Positions 7,766 to 14,432 of a stretch of 17,402 bases of DNA are shown in pieces. The notes under the pieces were generated by a model. The model ran no database searches. It was given only the letters and a program-made list of their open reading frames with translations, and was not told the DNA's origin. The DNA is taken from assembly GCA_025963425.1 (NCBI GenBank), contig JAOPUQ010000164.1:1-17402 (forward strand), written 5' to 3'. Source of the DNA: Modestobacter sp. Lineage in GTDB: Bacteria > Actinomycetota > Actinomycetes > Mycobacteriales > Geodermatophilaceae. Every line of letters starts with the position of its first letter. Position 1 is the first letter of the stretch. The translations under genes were made by a program, and so were the position numbers.

Positions 7766-7795
7766 TTGACAGTCGACTTAAGTCATTCGTAATGT
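7766..7795 (+). promoter_or_regulatory. Likely promoter of the eight-gene catabolic operon
   Basis: Perfect -35 TTGACA (7766-7771). At the same 18-nt spacing as in the importer promoter lies TAATGT (7790-7795), a poor -10 (3 of 6), so strength may depend on an activator or the true -10 may differ. The predicted leader to the GTG at 7861 is about 60 nt. Confidence 0.5.
7767..7785 (+). promoter_or_regulatory. Motif copy C (TGAC-N11-GTCA) in the catabolic operon promoter
   Basis: TGAC at 7767-7770 and GTCA at 7782-7785. The interior contains GACTTAAGTC (7775-7784), a perfect 10-bp palindrome. Position relative to TTGACA is identical to copy B of the importer promoter, so the two operons probably share one regulator. 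Confidence 0.55.
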
Positions 7796-7851
7796 TACTT
7801 CCGGGTCGTCGCTGTCCTGTACCCGGTCGACCCGTCCACGCGCGCACATCT

Positions 7852-7855
7852 GGAG
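7852..7855 (+). promoter_or_regulatory. Ribosome binding site that fixes the MaoC-type GTG start
   Basis: GGAG lies 5 nt before GTG at 7861. The same frame is open back to 7621, but that stretch crosses the promoter and encodes no domain. Confidence 0.6.
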
Positions 7856-7860
7856 ACCTC

Positions 7861-8325
7861 GTGCCCCTGTACTACGACGACCTGGAGCCCGGCCAGGTGT
7901 TCACGACGCCGGCCCGGACGGTGACCGAGACGGACCTGGTGAACTTCGCGATGCTCACCGGGGACTGGAATCAGATCCACACGGACAAGGAGTTCGCCCG
8001 GGGCACCATGTACGGCAAGCCCGTCGTGCACGGCCTGTTCGGCCTGGTGATGATGACCGGGCTCCTCGAGCGCACCGGCCTGTTCTCCGGCTCGGCGATG
8101 GCGATGCTCGGTGTGGACAAGTGGTCGTTCTCCGCTCCGACATTCGTCGGGGACACGCTGCACGCGACGATCGAGATCGTCTCCAAGCGGCTCACGAGCC
8201 AGGGCGACCGCGGCATCGTCGACCGCCGGTTCGCACTCGTGAACCAGGACGGGACGACCGTGCAGTCCGGACACCTCGGCCTGATGATCCGGCTCGCCCC
8301 GCAGCCGTCGGAGACGAACGCATGA
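7861..8325 (+). CDS. MaoC-like (R)-hydratase/dehydratase, hotdog fold
   Basis: A 154-residue single-domain MaoC protein. Family members add water to or remove it from the double bond of enoyl-CoA esters, usually giving the (R)-3-hydroxyacyl-CoA. The hydratase-2 motif is visible as FAMLTGDWNQIHTDKEFA (residues 29-46) with catalytic Asp35 and His40; the usual Pro of N-P-x-H is Gln here. GKPVVHGLFGLVMMTGLLE and the C-terminal strand VDRRFALVNQDGT complete the fold. I place the start at GTG 7861 because GGAG precedes it and the upstream frame crosses the promoter. First gene of the catabolic operon, with an ATGA overlap to the next gene. It could also act on an unusual unsaturated cyclic CoA ester. 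Confidence 0.88.
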   Translation: MPLYYDDLEPGQVFTTPARTVTETDLVNFAMLTGDWNQIHTDKEFARGTMYGKPVVHGLFGLVMMTGLLERTGLFSGSAMAMLGVDKWSFSAPTFVGDTLHATIEIVSKRLTSQGDRGIVDRRFALVNQDGTTVQSGHLGLMIRLAPQPSETNA

Positions 8326-9116
8326 CCGCCGCACGGCACACGACCAGCAGCGGGGTCTCCTACCGGCGCCGGGGCGCGGGACGGCCGATCGTCTTCCTCC
8401 ACGGGTGGTGCCTCAACGGCGCGCTGTGGACCTACGAGGAAGACCTGCTCGCCGCCGACCACGACGTCATCACCCCCGACCTCCCCGGCTTCGGCCGGTC
8501 GGACGGCGTCGCGGGCCCCTACGACATGGACGCCTACGTCGCCGCGCTGCTCGAGCTGCTCGAGGAGACCGGCGTGCGTGACGCGGTGCTCGTCGGGTTC
8601 GCCTTCGGTGCCGACGTCGCACTGAGCGCGGCGGTACGGGACGACACGCGCCTGGCCGGGCTGGTCCTCGCCGGCATCACCAGCGGCGCGCAGTTCCCGG
8701 CCGACCGGATGGTCCGGTCGATGCGCCGCGACTGGCCGGACTTCGCGCGCCGCTCGGCCCAGGTGCTCTGCCGGCCGCCGCAGAGCGAGGCCACCCGCGA
8801 CTGGGTGGAGCGGATGTTCAGCGGTAGTCAGCTCCATGTCGGCACCGAGGTCGCCGAGCTGCTCGGCACCTTCGAGCCGTCCCCCCTCGCCTCCCAGCTG
8901 GCCCTCCCCGCGCTGTTCGTGCACGGCGCGAACGACGACGTGAGCAGCCCGGATCTCTCGCGGGTCTGCAGCGAGGCCGCACCGCAGGGGCAGCTGGCCG
9001 TGCTCGAGGACTGCGGGCACCTGCTGGTGCTCGACCAGCGGTCGGCCTTCCACGACGCGGTCGCGTCGTTCCTCGCCGATCTGCCGGCCCTGCCCGACTC
9101 ACCGAGGAGCAACTGA
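8322..9116 (+). CDS. Alpha/beta-hydrolase-fold protein lacking the nucleophilic serine
   Basis: A 264-residue alpha/beta-hydrolase-fold protein. The oxyanion-hole motif HGWCLNG (residues 27-33) and the DLPGFGRSD block (53-61) are normal, as are the likely acid in HGANDD (Asp205 or Asp206) and the base His233 in CGHLLVLD. The nucleophile elbow, normally G-x-S-x-G, reads G-F-A-F-G (92-96) with Ala94; the codon is GCC, so one base change does not restore the common Ser AGC but TCC would need one. Without Ser, Cys or Asp here, ordinary ester hydrolysis is unlikely. Options are a cofactor-free oxygenase or lyase-type role, a binding role, or a local mutation. Start at ATG 8322 in an ATGA overlap; the longer upstream frame is a shadow of the MaoC gene. 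Stop overlaps the thiolase ATG by 1 nt. Confidence 0.87.
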   Translation: MTAARHTTSSGVSYRRRGAGRPIVFLHGWCLNGALWTYEEDLLAADHDVITPDLPGFGRSDGVAGPYDMDAYVAALLELLEETGVRDAVLVGFAFGADVALSAAVRDDTRLAGLVLAGITSGAQFPADRMVRSMRRDWPDFARRSAQVLCRPPQSEATRDWVERMFSGSQLHVGTEVAELLGTFEPSPLASQLALPALFVHGANDDVSSPDLSRVCSEAAPQGQLAVLEDCGHLLVLDQRSAFHDAVASFLADLPALPDSPRSN

Positions 9117-10300
9117 TGTCGTCGTCGCTCGCAGTGGTCGGAGCGGCAATGACCCGCTTCGGGCGCTACCCGGAGGACTCGCTCAAGACGCTGGCCGGCC
9201 CCGCGGTACTCGAGGCGCTCGCCGATGCCGGGCTCGAGCCCGAGGACGTGGACATGGCCTTCGTCGCCAACGCCATGGCCTCCCTCATCACCGGTCAGGT
9301 CAGCGTCCTGGGGCAGTCCGTGCTCCGGCACCTCGGCTTCTCGGGGATCCCGGTCTACAACGTCGACAACGCCTGCGCCGGTGGCGCCAGTGCGTTCAAC
9401 CTCGCGGTCCACGCGATCCGTGCCGGTGCGGCCGAGGCGGTGCTCGTGCTGGGCGTGGAGAAGATGGTGACCGGCGACCGCGCGCTCACCTACCGCGCGC
9501 TGAACGGTGCGGCCGACGTCGACTTCGTGGCCGGGTCAGGCATCGAGCCGGGTTCCGGCAGCGTCTTCGTGGCCGCCGTCTACCCGCCTCGGGTCAAGGC
9601 GTACGCGGATCGGTACGCACTCTCGGGGACCACGCTCGCCCAGATCGCGGTGAAGAACCGGGCCCACGCCGCGCTGAACCCGATGGCGCAGTACGTCGCG
9701 CCGATGACCGTGGACGAGGTCCTCCAGTCCCGCACCATCGTGGACCCGGTCACCGCGCTGATGTGCGCACCGATCAGCGACGGTGCGGCGGCGGTCGTCC
9801 TGGTGCGTGGCGACCGCGTGCGCGCCTCCCAGCGTCCGGTGTGGGTCCGCGGCAGCGCCGTGGGCATGGCCTCCGCCCAGGGCGGCGAGTCGACGGTCCA
9901 CCGGGTCTCCCGCAAGGTCTACGCCGAGGCCGGCATCGGCCCCCATGAGCTGCACCTGGCGGAGGTGCACGACTCCATCGCGTTCAACGAGCTCCTCGCC
10001 TACGAGGAGCTGGGGCTGTGCGAGCCGGGTGAGGGCACGCGTCTGGTCGAGGCGGGCGCAACGTCGCTCGGCGGCCGCATCCCGGTCAACCCCAGCGGCG
10101 GCCTCGAGTCGCGCGGCCACCCCGTGGCCGCGACCGGCGTCGCGCAGCTGGTGGAGCTCACGCAGCAGCTCCGTGGGGACGCAGGTCCCCGCCAGGTGCA
10201 CGGCGCCCGTCACGCCTTGGCCGAGAGCGCCGGCGGCTTCGCCGGCGGGGACACGGCGGCCGTCGCGGTGACGATTCTCAGCAACGAGCAGGAGGCCTGA
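9116..10300 (+). CDS. Thiolase, SCP-x/acetyl-CoA acetyltransferase-like type without SCP2 domain
   Basis: A 394-residue thiolase-fold protein of the SCP-x-like branch (non-specific lipid-transfer-type thiolases), which cleaves 3-ketoacyl-CoA with CoA. The nucleophile is Cys87 in NVDNACAGGASAF; His285 in EVHDSIAFNELLAYEELGL and His335 in NPSGGLESRGHPVAATG complete the usual set. The final CxG motif of classical thiolases is absent, as is normal for this branch, and no SCP2 or DUF35 domain is fused. Members often act on branched or ring-bearing substrates (for example sterol side chains). GAGGAG lies shortly before the ATG, which overlaps the preceding stop as TGATG. It sits beside the FAD hydroxylase, suggesting action on an oxidised, unusual CoA ester (inference). 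Confidence 0.9.
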   Translation: MSSSLAVVGAAMTRFGRYPEDSLKTLAGPAVLEALADAGLEPEDVDMAFVANAMASLITGQVSVLGQSVLRHLGFSGIPVYNVDNACAGGASAFNLAVHAIRAGAAEAVLVLGVEKMVTGDRALTYRALNGAADVDFVAGSGIEPGSGSVFVAAVYPPRVKAYADRYALSGTTLAQIAVKNRAHAALNPMAQYVAPMTVDEVLQSRTIVDPVTALMCAPISDGAAAVVLVRGDRVRASQRPVWVRGSAVGMASAQGGESTVHRVSRKVYAEAGIGPHELHLAEVHDSIAFNELLAYEELGLCEPGEGTRLVEAGATSLGGRIPVNPSGGLESRGHPVAATGVAQLVELTQQLRGDAGPRQVHGARHALAESAGGFAGGDTAAVAVTILSNEQEA

Positions 10301-10301
10301 G

Positions 10302-11843
10302 ATGCCCAGCACCACGAGCGCGGAGACCACCTCGGCCGCCGCCACGCGGAAGACCGATGTGGTCATCGTCGGCCTGGGGCCCGTCGGCACCGTGCTCGCC
10401 GGCCTGCTCGGCCGGCGCGGCCTGACGGTGACGGTCCTGGAGCGCACCGCGACCGTCTTCCCGTTGCCCCGGGCCGCCCACATCGATCACACCGGGTTAC
10501 GCGCGGTGCAGGAGCTGGGTTGTCTGGACCAGGTCCTGCCCTCGACCATCCCGAACCCGGGCATCGAGTTCATCGGCCAGGACGGCGACCTGCTCATGCG
10601 TCAGCCCGCCGACATGCCGACCTGGTCCGGCGTGCCCACCAGCGTCTACTTCCACCAGCCCGGCTTCGACACCGCCCTGCGCGCCGCGGTGGCCGAACTG
10701 CCGGAGGTGGAGCTGCGTCTGGAGACCGAGGCCGTCGCGGTCGTCGACGAGGGCGACGTCGTACGGGTGACCACGCGCGACCTGCGGGACGGCAGCACGC
10801 GCGAGCTGGAGGCCGGCTACGTCGTGGCCTGTGACGGCGCGACCAGCCCCGTACGCGAGATGCTCGGCATCGACCTGGAGGACCTGGGCTTCCACGAGCG
10901 ATGGCTCGTCGTCGACCTGCTGCTGGAGGGCTCGGGGTTGGAGCTGCCGCAGAAGGCGGTCTACCACTGCCAGCCGGCCCGGCCGCACGTGGTCATCCCG
11001 ATGCCGGGCAACCGGCACCGCATCGAGTGCAAGCTGCTGCCCGCGGAGGACTCCGACGCCGTGCAGCAGCCGGCTGCGGTCGCCGGCCTCCTCGAGGAAC
11101 TGGTCGCCGGTGGCGGCAGCCTCACCGTCGAGCGCGCCGCCGTCTACACCTTCCACGGCCTGATCTCCCAGGAGTGGCGCCGAGGGAGGATCCTGCTGGC
11201 GGGCGATGCGGCGCACCAGATGCCGCCGTTCCTCGGCCAGGGGATGTGCTCCGGCTTCCGCGACGCCATGAACCTGGCCTGGAAGCTGCACCACGTCCTG
11301 CGCCGGGGCGCCCCTGAGGCCCTGCTCGACACGTACCAGGACGAGCGCAGTCCGCACGTGCGCGCCATCGTCGAGCGGGCCATCGAATTCGGGGCCCTCG
11401 TCGCGGTGCTCGACCCCCAGAAGGCCGCTGACCGGGACCGCCGGGTGCGCGAGGACCACTCCGCACTGCTGTTCCGGCTGCCCCTCCTGGGTCCCGGACC
11501 CCTGGTGCTCGCCGGCGGCGGCCGCCTGTTCGGCCAGCCCACGATCGGCGGCGAACTGCTCGACGACGTGGTGGGCAGCCGCTTCCTGGTCCTGGCCCGC
11601 GACGCGGGTGCGCTGGGCTCGAGCGCCGCCTGGTGGAGGGACGCCCTCGGCGCGTGGGTGACCACCCTCGACGAACTCGTGGATCCTGACCCGTCGCTTC
11701 GCGCGTGGTTCGACCAACGCGGCACCGGCGTGGTGGTCGTGCGGCCGGACCGCTACGTGCTGGCCGCCTCCGGCGATCTGGACGAGATGACCGCCGCGGT
11801 CCGGCCACTGCTGGCCGAGCCCGCGCCCATCCCCGCCCGGTGA
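10302..11843 (+). CDS. FAD-dependent aromatic-type monooxygenase (MhpA/PheA-like group A hydroxylase)
   Basis: A 513-residue class A flavoprotein hydroxylase that would use NAD(P)H and O2 to hydroxylate an aromatic or enol-like ring. The Rossmann motif VIVGLGPVGTVLAGLLGRRG (residues 21-40, GLGPVG at 24-29) ends in Glu47, the ribose ligand. The DG motif is CDGATSPVR (Asp178-Gly179), and the GD motif is LLAGDAAHQMPPFLGQGM (Gly301-Asp302). Overall layout and length are nearest to 3-(3-hydroxyphenyl)propionate hydroxylase (MhpA)-like proteins, including the thioredoxin-like C-terminal region ending in VVVVRPDRYVLA. AGGAGG at 10290-10295 lies 6 nt before the ATG, 1 nt after the thiolase stop. A CoA ligase follows 40 bp downstream, so the substrate may be a CoA thioester rather than the free acid (inference). 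Confidence 0.93.
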   Translation: MPSTTSAETTSAAATRKTDVVIVGLGPVGTVLAGLLGRRGLTVTVLERTATVFPLPRAAHIDHTGLRAVQELGCLDQVLPSTIPNPGIEFIGQDGDLLMRQPADMPTWSGVPTSVYFHQPGFDTALRAAVAELPEVELRLETEAVAVVDEGDVVRVTTRDLRDGSTRELEAGYVVACDGATSPVREMLGIDLEDLGFHERWLVVDLLLEGSGLELPQKAVYHCQPARPHVVIPMPGNRHRIECKLLPAEDSDAVQQPAAVAGLLEELVAGGGSLTVERAAVYTFHGLISQEWRRGRILLAGDAAHQMPPFLGQGMCSGFRDAMNLAWKLHHVLRRGAPEALLDTYQDERSPHVRAIVERAIEFGALVAVLDPQKAADRDRRVREDHSALLFRLPLLGPGPLVLAGGGRLFGQPTIGGELLDDVVGSRFLVLARDAGALGSSAAWWRDALGAWVTTLDELVDPDPSLRAWFDQRGTGVVVVRPDRYVLAASGDLDEMTAAVRPLLAEPAPIPAR

Positions 11844-11883
11844 CCACTCCCCCGACCGCCCGACGAGCACCGAGGAGCCACCG

Positions 11884-13602
11884 ATGAAGGACCGCTACCC
11901 CGCCGGCTCGACGATTCCCGCGCACTGCCTGGTGCCCGAGGACCTGCAGCCGGACTACACGGCCGCCGAGGCCTACGGCGTCGACGACACCGCCAACGTC
12001 GGCTGGTGGCTCTCGGACCGGCAGGTGCGTGCCGGCGCCGGAGCCGAGGTGGCCGCCGTGCACGCCGGGACCGGTCAGGCCTGGACGTACACGGATCTGG
12101 CGCAGGCCAGCACCGCGCTGGCCAAGCGGCTCGTGCGCGCCGGGGTGCAACCGGGCGACCGGGTCGCCCTGCGCAGCCCCAACGTCCCGGAGGCGCTGGT
12201 CGCCGCGATCGCGGTGTGGAAGGCCGGCGGCGTCGTCGTGCCGACACCGGTCCAGTCGCGCCCGGACGAGCTGGCCTACTTCCTGTCCGACACGGCGGCC
12301 AGCATGGTGCTCGTCATCGGGGGGCGGGCCGTCGTCGAGGACGTGCTGCCCGTCCTGCAGGGCGACCTGACCGCGCTGGCGTACGGAGCGGGCAGCGAGG
12401 ACAGCGGCCTGCCACCGGCCATGGGCCGGCCGGGCGACGCGGGGGACGACGACGTCGTCCTGCCGCAGGTTCCCAGTGACAGCGTCGCCATCGTGTGGCA
12501 CACCGGCGGCACGACCGGGGTCCCCAAGTCCTGCTACCACACCCACCGCCGCTTCCTCCTCGGCGGCCACGCGGTGGCCGAGGCGCTGCGGCCGCGACCG
12601 GGCCAGCGCTGGGCCGCCGCCGCGCCGCTGGGACATGCGCTCGGCTTCATCTACCACACGATCTTCACCGTGCTGCACGGCGCGACCGTCGTGCTGATCG
12701 AGGACTTCCGCGACCCCGACGCCGTGCTCGACGCTCTCGTCGAGCACCGGGTCGACACCTTCACCGCGATCATGGCCACGTGGGCCAGGATGCTGGACGC
12801 GCTCGACAGCCGCCCCCGTGAGCTGCCCGACCTGTCCCACGGCTACGCCATGTGGCAGACCGCCTCCTCCAGCGCGGTCCGGGAGCGGTGGCTGGACCGG
12901 GGCATCGAACTGCGCAACAACTACGGGAGCACCGCCTTCGCGACCTGGCCGCTGGCCCCCCGGTCCGGGGAACCGGTGCCGCCCACCTCGCTGGGCCGGC
13001 CGTTGCCGGGCTACACCGTCCGTGCGGTCACCGCCGAGGCGGGCGTCGTCCGGCCGCTGGAGTCCGGTCCGGGGCAGATGGCGGTGCGGGGCCTGACCGG
13101 CCTCACCTACTGGAATCGCGCGGAGCTGCAGGCACGGGACGTCATCGACGGCTGGACCCTGTGTGACGACCTCATCGACTTCGACGAGGGCGGCAACGCC
13201 GCCTACCTCGGCCGAACGGACTACCTCATCAGCAGCGCCGGCTACAAGATCGCGCCGACCGAGGTCGAGCAGGTGCTGTCCGAACACCCCGCGGTGCGCG
13301 AGGTCGCCGTCGTCGGCGCGCCCGACGCGCTGCGGCAGGAGATCGTCGTCGCGTTCGTGGCGCTGCACCCCCGGGAGACCCCCGGCGAGGACATGGCGCG
13401 TGAGTTGCAGCAGCTGGTGAAGAGCCGGCTGTCTCCCTACAAGTACCCCCGCCGTGTGCACTTCGTCGACGCGCTGCCCCGCGACACCGTGGGCAAGGTC
13501 CGTGCCGGCGTGGTGAAGAGCTGGGTCACCGACGGTGTCCCCACCGCGGCTGCCTCGCCCGAGCAGCCGCCGTCCCGCACCGCCTCCGGAGGACATCCAT
13601 GA
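11884..13602 (+). CDS. Acyl-CoA synthetase, benzoate/2-aminobenzoate-CoA ligase-like
   Basis: A 572-residue AMP-forming ligase. The N-terminal region YPAGSTIPAHCLVP and NVGWWLSDRQV resembles benzoate- and 2-aminobenzoate-CoA ligases. The phosphate loop is WHTGGTTGVPK (residues 205-215), the AMP motif NNYGST (345-350), the hinge region GRTDYLISSAGYKIAPTEVE, and the C-terminal catalytic lysine Lys538 in DTVGKVRAG. The usual TGD motif reads CDD. The sequence favours an aryl or cyclic carboxylic acid as substrate, but this is family resemblance only. GAGGAG at 11872-11877 is 6 nt before the ATG. Probably the committing step of the operon: it traps the imported acid as a CoA ester. Its stop overlaps the crotonase start as ATGA. 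Confidence 0.92.
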   Translation: MKDRYPAGSTIPAHCLVPEDLQPDYTAAEAYGVDDTANVGWWLSDRQVRAGAGAEVAAVHAGTGQAWTYTDLAQASTALAKRLVRAGVQPGDRVALRSPNVPEALVAAIAVWKAGGVVVPTPVQSRPDELAYFLSDTAASMVLVIGGRAVVEDVLPVLQGDLTALAYGAGSEDSGLPPAMGRPGDAGDDDVVLPQVPSDSVAIVWHTGGTTGVPKSCYHTHRRFLLGGHAVAEALRPRPGQRWAAAAPLGHALGFIYHTIFTVLHGATVVLIEDFRDPDAVLDALVEHRVDTFTAIMATWARMLDALDSRPRELPDLSHGYAMWQTASSSAVRERWLDRGIELRNNYGSTAFATWPLAPRSGEPVPPTSLGRPLPGYTVRAVTAEAGVVRPLESGPGQMAVRGLTGLTYWNRAELQARDVIDGWTLCDDLIDFDEGGNAAYLGRTDYLISSAGYKIAPTEVEQVLSEHPAVREVAVVGAPDALRQEIVVAFVALHPRETPGEDMARELQQLVKSRLSPYKYPRRVHFVDALPRDTVGKVRAGVVKSWVTDGVPTAAASPEQPPSRTASGGHP

Positions 13603-14432
13603 GCACGACCAGCAGCAACAACAGCGTCGACGTCCGCGTCGAGCAGGGTTACCGCGTGTGGTCCCTCAACGCGGCGCCGGTCAACGCGCTGGCGCCCGAG
13701 CTGCTCGCCGACCTGGAGAGCGCTCTCGACGAGGCCGTCGCCGACGAGTCGACCGCGGTCGTCGTCCTCACCAGCGGCCTGAAGGTGTTCTCCGCCGGAG
13801 CGGACGCCACGTGGATGGCCGGGGTGGCGCAGCGCGAGGGGATCGACGTCCTCATCGACACCTTCGTCGGCACGATGGACCGCTTCCGCGCACTGAGCCT
13901 GCGACTGCGGCAGAGCCCGCTGATCGTCGTCGCCGCGCTCAACGGCCACACGCTGGCGGGCGGTCTGGAGCTGGCTGCCGCCTGCGACCTGCGCTTCTGC
14001 GCCGACGAGGAGCGGCTGCGCATCGGTGTCCCGGAGATGGACCTGTTCGGTGCCATGCCCAGCGGCGGCGGCGGCGTGCAGTTCCTCGCCCGGTTGATGC
14101 GCCCCAGCCGGGCTCTGGAGTTCATCCTCGAGGCCAAGCCGGTGACGCCGCAGCGGGCGCTCGACAGCGGTCTGGTCGACCGGCTCTACCCGGCGGAGCA
14201 GCTGCTGCCGGCCACCGAGCAGTTCGCCGCGGAGGTCGCCGGCAAGGCGGGCCGCATCGGCGTCGCTGCGCTCAAGCGCGCCGTGCTCGGGGGCGTGGAG
14301 CTGCCGCTGTACGAGGCGCTGGAGCTCGACCGTGCGCTGCACTGGGACGCCGTGCGCCGCGGCGGGTTCCGCAAGGGCGTGCAGGGCTTCGTGGACAAGT
14401 TCGCCTCCAGCAGCACCAAGGGCGGCGCATGA
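13599..14432 (+). CDS. Enoyl-CoA hydratase/isomerase (crotonase family)
   Basis: A 277-residue crotonase-fold enzyme. The oxyanion motif FSAGAD follows VLTSGLKV, the second oxyanion segment is NGHTLAGGLELAAACDLRF, and both Glu positions of true hydratases appear to be kept: Glu124 (in GGLELA) and Glu146 (in VPEMDLFG). Members hydrate enoyl-CoA, isomerise double bonds, or hydrolyse C-C bonds of cyclic beta-diketone CoA esters (BadI/MenB-like reactions), so ring opening is possible as well as plain beta-oxidation. It has ATGA overlaps on both sides. It is the second hydratase-type enzyme in the operon besides the MaoC protein; the two folds usually give opposite stereochemistry. Confidence 0.92.
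   Translation: MSTTSSNNSVDVRVEQGYRVWSLNAAPVNALAPELLADLESALDEAVADESTAVVVLTSGLKVFSAGADATWMAGVAQREGIDVLIDTFVGTMDRFRALSLRLRQSPLIVVAALNGHTLAGGLELAAACDLRFCADEERLRIGVPEMDLFGAMPSGGGGVQFLARLMRPSRALEFILEAKPVTPQRALDSGLVDRLYPAEQLLPATEQFAAEVAGKAGRIGVAALKRAVLGGVELPLYEALELDRALHWDAVRRGGFRKGVQGFVDKFASSSTKGGA

Noticed and set aside
7621..7860. Earlier start of the MaoC-type gene at 7621.
   Set aside because: It would translate through the TTGACA promoter and shared motif; the GTG at 7861 has a well-placed GGAG and begins the domain.
8322..9116. Assignment as an MhpC-like meta-cleavage product hydrolase.
   Set aside because: These hydrolases need the serine that is absent here, and no extradiol dioxygenase gene is present.
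11122..13596. A very long open frame (824 codons) on the minus strand across the hydroxylase and ligase genes.
   Set aside because: It is antisense to two clear enzyme genes. The translation is His/Arg/Gly-rich without domains and arises from G/C bias at third positions.
10302..13602. A salicylyl-CoA to gentisate pathway or a Paa/Box-type epoxidation pathway.
   Set aside because: No gentisate dioxygenase, multicomponent epoxidase or ring-hydrolysing partner gene is seen in the window.
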